Both the position numbers and the translations under genes were made by a program. A stretch of 64,000 nt of DNA from Streptomyces katrae (lineage in GTDB: Bacteria; Actinomycetota; Actinomycetes; Streptomycetales; Streptomycetaceae), in assembly GCF_000717655.1 (NCBI RefSeq), contig NZ_JNZY01000026.1:62001-126000 (forward strand), in the 5' to 3' direction. The notes under the pieces are model-generated. The model saw nothing but the letters and a program-made list of their open reading frames with translations. It ran no database searches and had not been told where the DNA came from. Below, one piece after another: positions 43,101 to 54,274 of this stretch; the stretch's first letter is position 1; every line of letters starts with the position of its first letter.

Positions 43101-45159
43101 TGTCGTTCTCGGCGTCGCCCTGCCAGACCGCGGTGAAGGCGTCCTGGAAGCGCTCGCGGGCGTCGTCGCCGAGGTAGGCGGCGTCGCCGTTGCCGGCGGG
43201 CAGCGGCATCCGCAGGCCGAAGTCGTAGATCCACGCGTTGCTGCGGTCGCTGCAGCGCAGCTCGTACGGGCGCTCGTCGGTGACCTCGACGCCCAGGCGC
43301 TGGAGCACGGGCAGCACCGCGGACAGCGAGACCTGCTCACCGGTGCGGTAGATCTTGAACCGGCGCTCGCCGGGGGCCGCGCCGACCGGCTCGTACAGCG
43401 AGAGGGCGAACTGCCGGTCGCTGGCGGAGAGCCGCTCGATGTGGCAGAGATCGGCCACGGCCGCGCGCGGCGAGTGGTCGGCCTTGTAGCCCTCGGGGAA
43501 GGAGGTGCCGTACTTGCGCAGCAGTTCGGCGGCGCGCTCCTCGCCCAGCTCGGCGACCAGGGCCTCGCCGAAGCCGTCGGCCCAGGACCGGGCGGCCTCG
43601 ACCAGGCGGGTCTCGAGGCGCTCGACGTCGGCGTCGGTCAGCGCGGGCAGCTCCGTGCCCTGCGGGACGCGGACCACGAAGTGGATGCGGGAGAGGATCG
43701 ACTCGGTGTTCCAGGCGGTGAAGTCGACGCTGCTGCCGCCGAGCTCCTCCTTCAGGATGTCCATCAGGCGCAGCCGGACGCCGGTGGTGAACCGGTCGCG
43801 CGGCAGGTAGACGAGCGCCGAGTAGTAGCGCCCGTACTCGTCCTGGCGCAGGTACAGCCGCAGCCGGCGGCGCTCCTGGAGGTACAGGACGGAGGTGGCG
43901 ATCTCGCGGAGCTTGTCGACCGGCGTCTGGAACAGCTCGTCGCGCGGGTAGGTCTCCAGGATCTGCAGCAGGTCGCGGCCGTCGTGGCTGCTCGGCGAGA
44001 AGCCGGCGCCTTCGAGGACCTCCGCGACCTTGCGGCGGATGACCGGGACGCGCCGTACGGACTCGGTGTACGCGGCGGAGGAGAACAGGCCGAGGAAGCG
44101 GCGCTCGCCCACGACGTTGCCCTCGGCGTCGAACTTCTTGACGCCGACGTAGTCGAGGTACGAGGGGCGGTGCACGGTGGAGCGGCTGTTGGCCTTGGTC
44201 AGCACCAGCAGGCGGTGCTCGCGGGCCTTGGCGCGGGCGTCGGCCGGCAGCCGGTTGAAGGACGGCGAGACCGGGTGGCCGTCGTCCTTGCCGCTGTGGT
44301 GCGGGTCGGAGCGCAGGATGCCGAGGCCGGTGCCGGGGACGGCGGCCAGCGAGTCGCCGTCGACCAGGTTGTACTCGCGGTAGCCGAGGAAGGTGAAGTG
44401 GTCGTCGGAGAGCCAGCGCAGCAGTTCACGGGCCTCTTCGAGCTCGTACTCGCGCAGGTCCGGGGCGACCGGCTCGTCGGGCAGGGCGTCGGCGATGCGC
44501 AGCGCGGCGTCGCGCATCTTCTCCCAGTCCTCGACGGCCTCGCGGACGTCGGACAGGACGCGCTTGAGATCGTCGTTGATCTGCTTCAGGTCGGCGCGGT
44601 CGGTCTCGCGGTCGATCTCGACGTGGATCCAGGACTCGACGAGGGAGTCGTGGGGGCGCGCGGTCTTGGGGCCGTGCGCGTCGCAGTCGGGGCCGAGGAT
44701 CTCGATGAGCTTGCCGGTCACGTCACGGCGGACGACGACCTGCGGGTGGATCACGACGTGGATGCCGCGGCCCTGCCGGGACAGCTCGTTCGTCACGGAG
44801 TCCACGAGGAACGGCATGTCGTCGGTGACGACCTCGACGACCGAGTGGCTGGACGTCCAGCCGTTCTCCTCGACCGTGGGGGTGTGGACGCGCACGTTCG
44901 CGGTGCCCTGCGGCCGGTTCTCGGCGAGACGGTAGTGCGAGAGCGCCGCCCCGAACACGTCGACCGGGTCCCGGTCGAGGAGGTCCTCCGGGGCGGTGTG
45001 CAGGTAGTAGCGCTGGAGGTAGGCGAGAGTGGTGTCCCGGTCAGGGCGCTTTCCCTGCTCGGCCCCAGTCGGAAGTAGCCCCCCGGCCGGGCTGTGCTCA
45101 GCTACCCGGGCCGCCCGCGCGAGCAGCTCGGCCTTTGCTTCGTCCAGCTTGGTCTGCAT
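40189..45159 (-). CDS. gdh: NAD-specific glutamate dehydrogenase, 180-kDa class
   Basis: A 1656-residue catabolic enzyme converting glutamate to 2-oxoglutarate and ammonium with NAD. The class has a long N-terminal part with ACT-like segments (YLQRYYLHTAPEDLL, then MPFLVDSVTNELSRQGRGIH), a central catalytic domain (KVARGGLRWSDRREDFR, VIVPVGAKGGFVAK with catalytic lysine, GVGDMSGDVFGNGMLLS, FLDPTPD), and a C-terminal helical domain. Length is close to other Streptomyces members. The ATG at 45159 follows AGAGGAC; 71 further in-frame codons are not conserved in character. It is a single-gene unit. Confidence 0.95.
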   Translation of the reverse strand: MQTKLDEAKAELLARAARVAEHSPAGGLLPTGAEQGKRPDRDTTLAYLQRYYLHTAPEDLLDRDPVDVFGAALSHYRLAENRPQGTANVRVHTPTVEENGWTSSHSVVEVVTDDMPFLVDSVTNELSRQGRGIHVVIHPQVVVRRDVTGKLIEILGPDCDAHGPKTARPHDSLVESWIHVEIDRETDRADLKQINDDLKRVLSDVREAVEDWEKMRDAALRIADALPDEPVAPDLREYELEEARELLRWLSDDHFTFLGYREYNLVDGDSLAAVPGTGLGILRSDPHHSGKDDGHPVSPSFNRLPADARAKAREHRLLVLTKANSRSTVHRPSYLDYVGVKKFDAEGNVVGERRFLGLFSSAAYTESVRRVPVIRRKVAEVLEGAGFSPSSHDGRDLLQILETYPRDELFQTPVDKLREIATSVLYLQERRRLRLYLRQDEYGRYYSALVYLPRDRFTTGVRLRLMDILKEELGGSSVDFTAWNTESILSRIHFVVRVPQGTELPALTDADVERLETRLVEAARSWADGFGEALVAELGEERAAELLRKYGTSFPEGYKADHSPRAAVADLCHIERLSASDRQFALSLYEPVGAAPGERRFKIYRTGEQVSLSAVLPVLQRLGVEVTDERPYELRCSDRSNAWIYDFGLRMPLPAGNGDAAYLGDDARERFQDAFTAVWQGDAENDNFNTLVLSAGLTWRQAVVLRAYAKYLRQAGVNFSQDYMEDTLRNNVHTTRLLISLFEARLSPGRQSAGTELIDAMLEELAGALDQVASLDEDRILRSFLTLIKATLRTNFFQLNDAGEQHAYVSMKFDPQAIPELPAPRPAYEIWVYSPRVEGVHLRFGKVARGGLRWSDRREDFRTEILGLVKAQMVKNTVIVPVGAKGGFVAKNLPDPSVDRDAWLAEGIASYKIFISALLDITDNMVGGVVVPPNGVVRHDEDDTYLVVAADKGTATFSDIANGVAESYGFWLGDAFASGGSAGYDHKGMGITARGAWESVKRHFRELGHNTQSEDFTVVGVGDMSGDVFGNGMLLSEHIRLVAAFDHRHIFLDPTPDAATSYAERRRLFELPRSSWADYKAELLSAGGGIHPRSAKSIPVNAHVREALGIEAGVTKMTPADLMKAILQAPVDLLWNGGIGTYVKASTETHTDVGDKANDAIRVNGGDVRAKVIGEGGNLGLTQLGRIEFARIGAGGEGGKVNTDAIDNSAGVDTSDHEVNIKILLNAVVTDGDMTVKQRNKLLAEMTDEVGHLVLRNNYAQNTALANGIAQAPSLLHAQQRFMRRLETAGLLDRSLEFLPPDRQIRELLNNGKGLTQPELAVLFAYTKITVADELIATELPDDPYLRRLLHAYFPAALRGQFPEQIDAHALRREIITTLLVNDTVNTGGSTFLHRLREETGASTEEIVRAQLSAREIFGLAEVWDAVEALDNKVAADVQTRVRLHSRRLVERGTRWLLNNRPQPLQITETIELFADRVSTVWSEVPKLVRGADLEWYQSIMDELTGEGVPEELAAKVAGFSSAFPTLDIVAISDRTGVDPLGVAEVYYDLADRLEITQLMDRIIELPRADRWQSMARASIREDLFAAHAALTADVLAVGNGDSTPEERFKAWEEKNAAIISRARTTLDEIRGSDDFDLANLSVAMRTMRSLLRAHA

Positions 45160-45512
45160 GTCCTCTGGCTCCTGTCGCGCGCCATTGCGTGACGTAGGTG
45201 AAGGAAGGAATGGCAGGGCGCCGCGACGCGGGGTGACCGCAGGGGATCGGCGCTCTGCCGTGATGTGAGGCGGCCGGGAAGGAACTGGCCATGATCGGCT
45301 GCGGCTCCCGGCAGCAGGGATCAGCGAAGGCCCGGGCACGGTCGTGCGCCGGGCGCTGGCCGGAGGCGTCAATGCCTCCGATGACTATCGCGCTGATCAC
45401 GGGTACCAGGCTATCTCGCCTGACCCCCTGTCCGTCACGCACCGGATCTGTACAAAAGCAGGTCCCGAACTTTGACGTTGTGCGCAGTGACGGGGGCATA
45501 TGCAGCACGTAT
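45160..45512 (-). promoter_or_regulatory. Upstream region of glutamate dehydrogenase
   Basis: No gene is supported in these 353 bases. On the minus strand TAGCCT lies near 45408-45413, downstream of GTGACG at a long spacing, and is a possible promoter. A perfect small hairpin GGAGGC/GCCTCC (45363-45380) falls in the presumptive leader. The stretch 45470-45515 is comparatively AT-rich. I saw no recognisable riboswitch. Confidence 0.35.
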
Positions 45513-46205
45513 TTATTCGGCCAGTCGGCGAGCAGCGGATACGGCTTCTGCCAGCGTGTCGACGACGGTGACACCCGCCGATTCCAGACTGCGTCGGCTG
45601 TGCGAACCACCCGTGTAGAGGACGGCTCTCGCACCGACGTGCGCAGCGGCCAGGGCATCGTCCACGGCGTCCCCGATGAGGACCGTACGGGCGGCGGTCA
45701 CGCCCGTCTGCTCCAGTGCCGCCAAATGGCGTACGAGATGTCCTGCCTTGCTCGTGTGCGAGGGGCCGGTACGGCCGTCGACGCGCAGGAAGTGCCGGTC
45801 GATGCCGTGCGCCTGTACGAGCGGTACGAGCTTCTCGTGGGGCGCCAGGGAGAGCAGGGACTGCGTGAGCCCGTCGGCCTGCCAGTCGCGCAGGAGCTCG
45901 CGGGCCCCCTCGGCGAGCCCGGCGGCGTCGGCGGCGGCCCAGTAGTGGCGGTGGAACGTGGCGTCCATGACCTCCCACTCGGCGTCGGTGGGCAGCCGTC
46001 CCATCAGCCGCTCGTAGAACTTCGGGACGGGTACGACGTACAGCTCGCGGTAGCGCTCCAGGGTGATCGGAGCGAAACCGAACTCGGCGAAGGAGGCGTT
46101 GGTGGCGACGATCACGGCGTCGATGTCGTGCAGCAGCGTGCCGTTCCAGTCCCAGACTATGTGGACGGAGGCGGCGGGGTCGGCCGGGATACCGGAAGCG
46201 ATCAC
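45513..46205 (-). CDS. HAD-superfamily hydrolase
   Basis: A 230-residue phosphatase-like protein. Motif I is VWDWNGTLLHD, so the nucleophile Asp is followed by W-N rather than the usual x-D; the general acid position is Asn. Motif II is probably LLSLAP, the lysine lies in HTSKAGHL, and the acidic motif is VLIGDAVDDALAA. A helical cap lies between about residues 25 and 100. The substrate is unknown. It starts at GTG 46205, overlapping the stop codon of the DUF6912 gene (GTGA), so the two are translationally coupled. Confidence 0.85.
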   Translation of the reverse strand: MIASGIPADPAASVHIVWDWNGTLLHDIDAVIVATNASFAEFGFAPITLERYRELYVVPVPKFYERLMGRLPTDAEWEVMDATFHRHYWAAADAAGLAEGARELLRDWQADGLTQSLLSLAPHEKLVPLVQAHGIDRHFLRVDGRTGPSHTSKAGHLVRHLAALEQTGVTAARTVLIGDAVDDALAAAHVGARAVLYTGGSHSRRSLESAGVTVVDTLAEAVSAARRLAE

Positions 46206-46702
46206 TTGAGCAGCCCCGGGATCTCCTGGACGCCGAACCACAGCAGCTCGTGGTCCTCGGCGCCGTCCACGGCGAACTGCGCGTCGTCGTCCCCGCTTTC
46301 AGCGGCCCCGAGGGCAGCGGCGGCGGCCGTCACGTCGCCCAGGGCGTCATCGGCGTCCACGTGCACGGCGGCGGCCACGGAGAGGCGTACGGCGGCGGCG
46401 AGGGTCACCTGGCCGAGGGTGGCCTCGTCGCCCCCGGGGGTCGCGGCGGCGGCCTTGTCGTCCACGTCGACGGCGACGACGACCCGCTTGCGCGGGGCGG
46501 CCGCGTCCTCGGCGAGCATCCGGAGGGAGGCCGCGGCGGCCCGGCCGAGGGCGGCGTACTCCAGCTCCTCCAGGTCGTCCGACACGCACCACTCCCGCAG
46601 GCCGGGCGTGACGGCGTACGCACGCAGCGGGGCGGGGCCCAGCTCACCCGCCCTGTGCGCCTCGGCGAGCCCGGGGAGGGTCAGGGGGACGTACACGCGC
46701 AT
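46202..46702 (-). CDS. DUF6912 conserved actinobacterial protein
   Basis: A 166-residue soluble protein of unknown function, starting MRVYVPLTLPGLAEAHRAGEL and ending DHELLWFGVQEIPGLLK. The conserved ends and an Ala/Asp-rich middle recognised from actinobacterial genomes support a real gene. The central KRVVVAVDVDD segment could be a beta strand pair. It is the first gene of a two-gene unit with the HAD hydrolase, with overlapping stop and start codons. No motif suggests an activity. Confidence 0.8.
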   Translation of the reverse strand: MRVYVPLTLPGLAEAHRAGELGPAPLRAYAVTPGLREWCVSDDLEELEYAALGRAAAASLRMLAEDAAAPRKRVVVAVDVDDKAAAATPGGDEATLGQVTLAAAVRLSVAAAVHVDADDALGDVTAAAAALGAAESGDDDAQFAVDGAEDHELLWFGVQEIPGLLK

Positions 46703-47001
46703 GGCCGGCTGCTTTCGGTAGTCGGAAACGCCCTCAGGATACGACTTGGCGGAACTCCGCCGGGTGACGGCTCCGGTCCCCCTTCGGGCTCCCGTCCGGC
46801 GCCCGGATTCCGTCCACCGCGTGCCGCTGTGAGGCGTGGCGACCGGCCGGGGGCGGCGCGGCGCCCACCCAAATAGGTGAACGGGTCCCGGCCCGCGCGG
46901 GCCCCGCGGACGCCGTTGCGGAGGGTGGTCACGGCCCGTAGAAGTCCCCTACCAAGTTACCGCCCGGTACCGCCGGGCCCGGACTTCTCGGGGAAACCGC
47001 C
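46703..47001 (+). promoter_or_regulatory. Divergent intergenic region with Rv3235-family gene promoter
   Basis: TTGCGG (46916-46921), a 17-base spacer and TAGAAG (46939-46944) form a good HrdB-type promoter for the gene at 47002. The leader then contains GTTACC and GGTACC spaced four bases apart (46956-46971), a possible regulator site. The remaining 200 bases hold no gene, and I could not define the promoter for the DUF6912 gene. Confidence 0.55.
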
Positions 47002-47382
47002 ATGACCAGGACCAGGAACACCACCCGGCCCCCCGGCCGCCACGACCAGCGCCGCCCCCGCATGCCGCGGGGCCCGCACGACTGGTTCGCGGAGCGGCTG
47101 CTGGCCGTGGTCAGCGGCCAACGGCCGGTCCACTCGCTGCTGGGCCACACGATCGGCCCGGCCTACGACCAGCTGGTCACCCTGGCCCCCACGGCCCCGC
47201 TCCGGGACCGGCTCCGCCCGGTCCTGCGCCAGTGCGGCCGCTTCCACCCGGGCCCGGGCGTGATCGAGGCCTTCGCCCGCATCACGACGGGCGACCGCGT
47301 CTCGGCGATGGCCTTCCGCCTGGAACAGGGCCCGGACCTCCGCTGGCGCTGCGCAGCCGTCGAAATGGCGCCCCTCCCGTGA
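47002..47382 (+). CDS. Rv3235-family protein
   Basis: A 126-residue small protein with a basic N-terminal tail (RTRNTTRPPGRHDQRRPR) and a compact C-terminal domain: DWFAERLLAVVSGQRPVHSLLG, RLRPVLRQCGRFHPGPGVIEA, then a beta pair ending RWRCAAVEMAPLP. This is the Rv3235 family, found beside secA in actinobacteria; the function is not established. Convergent with secA across a strong hairpin. The ATG at 47002 follows GGGGAAA. Confidence 0.85.
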   Translation: MTRTRNTTRPPGRHDQRRPRMPRGPHDWFAERLLAVVSGQRPVHSLLGHTIGPAYDQLVTLAPTAPLRDRLRPVLRQCGRFHPGPGVIEAFARITTGDRVSAMAFRLEQGPDLRWRCAAVEMAPLP

Positions 47383-47450
47383 CCGGGGCCCCTACCGGCC
47401 GGTTCCGCGCGGGGGTTCGGGGGCCCGGCTCGGGGGCCGGGAAACGCCGC

Positions 47451-47482
47451 GGGGCCGGACACCGTCTGCGGTGTCCGGCCCC
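47451..47482. terminator. Bidirectional terminator between the Rv3235-family gene and secA
   Basis: GGGGCCGGACACC (47451-47463) and GGTGTCCGGCCCC (47470-47482) pair perfectly around a six-base loop between convergent genes. Confidence 0.82.
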
Positions 47483-47507
47483 GGCGGGGTGCCCGTGGGG
47501 GCAGGGG

Positions 47508-50279
<2,772 letters not shown>

Positions 50280-50505
50280 CGAGGTTTGTCTCCTTGCCGG
50301 TCGGGCCTGGCACTGGTTCGTACACGGGCACGGAGGGTGGGCCCCACCGCAACGGCCATCGTAAGCGAGGACGCGGTCGCGTCGGGAGGTCCGCACCTTC
50401 CGCAGGGCGCGAGCGCCCGGAATGAGAACGTACGGGAGCCGCCGAAGGTGCCGGGGCAGACGAAAAGTGTTCGCCCCCGGCACAGCGGCGGACCAGAATC
50501 ACCCC

Positions 50506-51090
50506 ATGGAGCCCACCACCCTGAACACCACCCGTCTGGAGCTGCGCCCCTTCGGCCCGGCCGACGAGGACGAGGTCTACGCGGCCTGCCAGGACCCCGA
50601 CATCCAGCGCTGGACCCTGGTCCCCTCCCCTTACGCGCGCGAACACGCCCGCGGCTTCGTCGGCGAGTTGGTCCCTGGCGGCTGGCGCGACGACACCGCC
50701 TACTCCTTCGCCGTCCGCCTCGGCCCCGGCGGCCCGCTGGTCGCGGCCGTCGGCGTCCACGTGCACGAGGTCTTCGGGACGAAGGCGTACGAGATCGGCT
50801 TCTGGGCGGTGAAGGAGCACCGCGGGCAGGGGTTCATGACCGAGGCGGTGAGCGCCGTCGCCCGCTGGGCCTTCACCGAGCTGGGCGCCGACCGCCTGGA
50901 ATGGCGCGCCGAGGTCGGCAACACCGCCTCCCGGGCCGTCGCCGAAAGGGCAGGCTTCCACATGGAGGGCCTCCTGCGGGCCTCCCTGCACCGCGCCGGC
51001 TCCGTCCGCGACTCCTGGGTCGGCGCCCTGCTCCCCGGCGACCTCGGCATCACCCCCGCCGTGCCCTACCTTCCGTCGGCCTCCGGCTGA
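50506..51090 (+). CDS. GNAT N-acetyltransferase, RimJ/RimL type
   Basis: A 194-residue acetyltransferase. It has LRPFGPADEDEVYAACQDPD at the start, the acetyl-CoA loop in IGFWAVKEHRGQGFMTEAVS, and NTASRAVAERAGFHMEGLLR, followed by the aspartate-tryptophan end DSWVGALL. The substrate may be a protein N-terminus or a small amine. The ATG at 50506 is the first convincing start; the ribosome site is poor. It is divergent from secA, and the 226 bases between them hold both promoters, which I cannot resolve. Confidence 0.87.
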   Translation: MEPTTLNTTRLELRPFGPADEDEVYAACQDPDIQRWTLVPSPYAREHARGFVGELVPGGWRDDTAYSFAVRLGPGGPLVAAVGVHVHEVFGTKAYEIGFWAVKEHRGQGFMTEAVSAVARWAFTELGADRLEWRAEVGNTASRAVAERAGFHMEGLLRASLHRAGSVRDSWVGALLPGDLGITPAVPYLPSASG

Positions 51091-51228
51091 CCGGCCGGCA
51101 CGGTCCGGGTCCGGGGAACCGATCACGCCACTGGCCTGCGGGGCCGGAGCGCTCCTCCCCGCCGGCCTCGGGCCGGCCCCCGGCTCCCGTACGAGCCCTC
51201 TGTCAGTGGCGCCGCCTAGGCTGCGGCC

Positions 51229-52389
51229 ATGACCTTGATCTCGCTGTCCGCCGACGAGGCACGCCGGATCTCCCTGCGCGCGCAGGGCTTCCTCGGGGCG
51301 CCCGACCGCAAGGGAGGGGTTCGGGGGGTGCTGCGGCACCTGGGGGCCGTCCAGCTCGACACGATCTCCGTGCTGGCCCGCTCGCACGAACTGGTCCCGT
51401 ACGCACGGCTGGGCGCGGTGGGCCGGGACGCCGTGGAGAAGGCGTACTGGTCGGACCGGCACGCCTTCGAGTACTGGTCGCACGCGGCCTGCATCCTGCC
51501 GATCGAGGAGTGGCCGCACTTCGCCTTCCGCCGCCGGATCAAGCGCGCGCACGGCTACCGCTGGCACAAGATGAAGGACAAGGAGGCCTCCTGTCGCCTC
51601 GTCCTGGACCGGCTGCGCGCCGAGGGCCCGCTGACCTCGACCGAGCTGGGCGGCGCGAAGAACGGCGGCCCGTGGTGGGACTGGTCCGAGACCAAGATCG
51701 CCGTGGAGTGGCTGCTGGACGCCGGCGACGTGGTCGTCACCGAGCGCCGCGGCTGGAAGCGGGTCTACGACCTCCCCGAGCGGGCGGTCCCGGACGCGCT
51801 GCTCCACGACGACATGGACGACGCCGAGTGCCTGCGCCGGCTCGTCGCCCTGGCCGGGCGCTCCCTCGGCGTCGGCACCCGCGCCGACATCGCGGACTAC
51901 CACCGCCTCAAGGGCGAGCAGGTCGACGCGGTGATCGCCGACTCGGGCCTGGTCCCGGTCGAGGTCGAGGGCTGGGGCAAGCCGGCCTGGGCCGACCCCG
52001 CCGCGCTGGCGGCGGCCCCACGGGGGCGCCACCGCACCACCCTGCTCTCCCCGTTCGACTCGCTCGTCTGGGACCGCCCCCGCACCGAGCGGATCTTCGG
52101 CTTCACGCACCGGCTGGAGGCGTACGTCCCCAAGCCGAAGCGGATACACGGCTACTTCGCGATGCCGCTGCTGGCCGGCGGGCGGCTCCAGGGCCGCGTC
52201 GACCCGGCCCGCGAGGGCAGCACGCTGGTGGCCCGGCAGCTGTCCCTGACCGGCCCCAAGGCGGCCCGCCCCATGGCGGAGGCGCTGCGCGAGGCGGCCG
52301 GCTGGGTCGGCTGCGACGCCGTCCGCATCGAGCGCGCGGGCTCTGCCGAGGAGGCGGCCGCCGTCACCGCGGAGCTGGCCGCCCTCTGA
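51229..52389 (+). CDS. YcaQ-family winged-helix DNA glycosylase (AlkX-like)
   Basis: A 386-residue protein of the HTH_42/YcaQ group, whose members remove alkylated bases and unhook interstrand crosslinks. The catalytic Q-x-D motif is Gln42-Leu-Asp44 in GAVQLDTISVLARSHEL. This is the AlkX form rather than the Q-x-Q form of the self-resistance enzyme AlkZ. Other family parts are RDAVEKAYWSDRHAFEYWSH, WWDWSETKIAVEWLLDAGDV and LLSPFDSLVWDRPRTERIF. ATG at 51229. There is no biosynthetic cluster beside it, so a housekeeping repair role is more likely than toxin resistance. Confidence 0.87.
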   Translation: MTLISLSADEARRISLRAQGFLGAPDRKGGVRGVLRHLGAVQLDTISVLARSHELVPYARLGAVGRDAVEKAYWSDRHAFEYWSHAACILPIEEWPHFAFRRRIKRAHGYRWHKMKDKEASCRLVLDRLRAEGPLTSTELGGAKNGGPWWDWSETKIAVEWLLDAGDVVVTERRGWKRVYDLPERAVPDALLHDDMDDAECLRRLVALAGRSLGVGTRADIADYHRLKGEQVDAVIADSGLVPVEVEGWGKPAWADPAALAAAPRGRHRTTLLSPFDSLVWDRPRTERIFGFTHRLEAYVPKPKRIHGYFAMPLLAGGRLQGRVDPAREGSTLVARQLSLTGPKAARPMAEALREAAGWVGCDAVRIERAGSAEEAAAVTAELAAL

Positions 52390-52410
52390 ACCTGCATCCA
52401 GGATCAGGCC

Positions 52411-53112
52411 TCAGCGGATCTCGAGGATCTTCTCCCGCATCGCGTAGACCACGGCCTCCATCCTGGAGTGCAGCTGCAGCTTCTCCAGGATGTTGCGGAC
52501 GTGGTTCTTCACGGTGTTCTCGGAGATGAACAACTCCTTCGCGATGTCGCGGTTGTTCATCCCCGTCGCCACCAGCTTCAGCACCTCCAGCTCGCGGTCC
52601 GTCAGCCTCGGCGCCGGCACCAGCCGCCGCTCGTCCGTCCGCTGGATCATCGACTTGAACTCCGTCAGGAGCTTCGAGGCCATCGACGGGCTGATCTGCG
52701 ACTGCCCGTCGGCCACCGCCCGGATCGCCGTCGCCACCTCGTCGGTCGAGATCTCCTTCAGGAGGTATCCGGTGGCACCCGCCTTGATCGCGTCGTAGAG
52801 GTCCGCCTCCTCGTCGCTGATCGTCAGCATGATGATCTTCGCGGAGGGGGCCACCTCCTTGATCGAGGTGCACGCCTCGATACCGCCGCGCCGGGGCATC
52901 CGCACGTCCATCAACACGATGTCCGGCAGCAGGTCCGCCGCCTTGTCCACCGCCTCCGCGCCGTCCCCCGCCTCACCGACGACCTGGATGTCCTCCTCCT
53001 GCGCGAGGACGATCTCCAGCCCGCGCCGGAACAGGGCGTGGTCGTCGACGACGAGCACCCGGATCGGCTCGCCGCCCTCATCACCGCGCACCGGCCCGAA
53101 GCTGTCCGCCAT
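52411..53112 (-). CDS. Orphan NarL/LuxR-type response regulator
   Basis: A 233-residue regulator. The receiver domain (about residues 16-135) has acidic pair VVDDH, phosphoacceptor Asp69 in DIVLMDVRMP, and lysine in YLLKEIS. The LuxR helix-turn-helix (about 165-228) reads LTDRELEVLKLVATGMNNRD and continues to SENTVKNHVRNIL. No histidine kinase is adjacent, so it is an orphan. The ATG at 53112 (MADSFGPVRGDEGG) with a GGGGGA site is the natural start. It is downstream of hpf on the same strand, beyond a terminator-like hairpin. Confidence 0.92.
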   Translation of the reverse strand: MADSFGPVRGDEGGEPIRVLVVDDHALFRRGLEIVLAQEEDIQVVGEAGDGAEAVDKAADLLPDIVLMDVRMPRRGGIEACTSIKEVAPSAKIIMLTISDEEADLYDAIKAGATGYLLKEISTDEVATAIRAVADGQSQISPSMASKLLTEFKSMIQRTDERRLVPAPRLTDRELEVLKLVATGMNNRDIAKELFISENTVKNHVRNILEKLQLHSRMEAVVYAMREKILEIR

Positions 53113-53253
53113 CGTTCCTCCCCCTGCATGTACCGAGCTGCCGTGCCAACCGGACGGCAAAGCGCGCCGGTTGACTGCCCGCCATGATTCCATGCCCGCG
53201 CCACCCGGCGGGGAGCCTGCGACGGCCACCTGGCGCATACGAGTCATACAGAG

Positions 53254-53284
53254 GCCCCCGGAGACGTGCTGCGTCCCCGGGGGC
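53254..53284 (-). terminator. Hairpin after hpf
   Basis: GCCCCCGGAGAC (53254-53265) pairs with GTCCCCGGGGGC (53273-53284) with a single mismatch and a seven-base loop, 26 bases past the hpf stop codon. Confidence 0.65.
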
Positions 53285-53309
53285 ATTCACCGAAATTCAG
53301 GACGCGGCG

Positions 53310-54005
53310 TCAGCCGCCGAGCGCCCCGCCCGCGCCGGCGCCGGGCTCACCCGAGCTGGAGGCCTGGTCGGAGTTGAGGTGGATCACGCCGTAGTCATAG
53401 CCGTGGCGCCGGTAGACGACGCTGGGCATCTTGGTGTCGGAGTCGACGAACAGATAGAAGTCGTGGCCGACCAGTTCCATCTCGTACAGAGCCTGGTCGA
53501 GCGGCATGGGTGCTGCTGAATGCGTCTTCTCGCGGACGATGAGCGGGCCTTCGCCCTGTACTTCCAGCGATCCGATCCGGGTGGTCGGGATCTCCTCCGC
53601 CTTCTCCCCCGTGAACAACTCGCCGTTCCCGTTCAGCTGGGCCACGCCCGGCACCACGTCGGCGACCTCTGCCGCCGAGAGCCGGCCGTTGCCACGGCGG
53701 GTGTAGCGCTTGTCGTGCTGCTTGCGCAGCCGGGCTTCAAGCTTCTCCTGTGCCAGGTCGAGCGCCGCATACGGGTCCGCGGCGGCGGCCTCGGCACGGA
53801 TCACCGGGCCCCGCGAAATCAGGGTGATCTCCACACGGTCGGAACGGTCGGCCTGGCGCGGGTTGTGCTCCTTGGACACCTCGACGTCCAAGCTGATCAC
53901 CTTGGCGTCGAGCTTCTGGATCCGCTCCGGATTCAGCTTCTCGGCCACGTGCTTGCGGAACCGCTCGGGCACCTCGGTCTTGCGGCCCTTGACGACGATG
54001 TCCAC
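53310..54005 (-). CDS. hpf: Long-form ribosome hibernation promoting factor
   Basis: A 231-residue protein that dimerises and silences 70S ribosomes in stationary phase. The N-terminal S30AE domain (about residues 1-105) starts VDIVVKGRKTEVPERFRKHV and contains RVEITLISRGPVIRAEAAA. The C-terminal dimerisation domain (about 165-220) has MPLDQALYEMELVGHDFYLF, then SVVYRRHGYDYGVIHL. I chose the GTG at 54005, which matches the family start and has GGAG seven bases upstream; the frame is open for 54 more codons without conserved sequence. Confidence 0.93.
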   Translation of the reverse strand: MDIVVKGRKTEVPERFRKHVAEKLNPERIQKLDAKVISLDVEVSKEHNPRQADRSDRVEITLISRGPVIRAEAAAADPYAALDLAQEKLEARLRKQHDKRYTRRGNGRLSAAEVADVVPGVAQLNGNGELFTGEKAEEIPTTRIGSLEVQGEGPLIVREKTHSAAPMPLDQALYEMELVGHDFYLFVDSDTKMPSVVYRRHGYDYGVIHLNSDQASSSGEPGAGAGGALGG

Positions 54006-54274
54006 GCAGAACTCCGTTCCCGGATAGCTCCGCCTCATGGGGCGAAGCGTCTCCCTTTCGCACCAGGCCCCGGTGAACACCGGAGCCCCGGACTGGCGAC
54101 TTTCACCTCCGAAACGTGCGATCCGATGCGTGTAGCCAGGACTCGCCAGTTCCTTACAACCGAACATATCCCTCCATGCCGGTTGTCGGCACCCGCTACC
54201 GGACCGTACCTCCGTTCAGGTGGCTGTTCTCTCTTACTACCTGCAACGATGCGCCTTCCCCAAGAGTTCCAAAT
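54006..54274 (-). promoter_or_regulatory. hpf upstream region, locally AT-rich
   Basis: No gene is supported. The stretch 54150-54275 is clearly lower in GC than the rest of the window. On the minus strand TTGTAA followed by GCTACA at 17 bases is a possible hpf promoter. A GCCG-ACAA-CGGC inverted repeat lies near 54178-54190. hpf genes are often stress-sigma controlled, but I did not find a convincing SigB/SigH-type promoter. Confidence 0.4.

Noticed and set aside
40195..45078. Plus-strand open frame of about 1600 codons opposite glutamate dehydrogenase
   Set aside because: Shadow of the highly conserved dehydrogenase; no domain, no ribosome site, and codon pattern opposite to the real gene.
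45160..45512. Riboswitch or leader gene ahead of glutamate dehydrogenase
   Set aside because: Only one small hairpin and no glycine- or glutamine-type aptamer pattern could be seen; open frames there lack ribosome sites.
53310..54167. Longer hpf product starting upstream of 54005
   Set aside because: The additional 54 codons lack S30AE similarity, whereas the GTG at 54005 has a well-placed GGAG and the exact family start.
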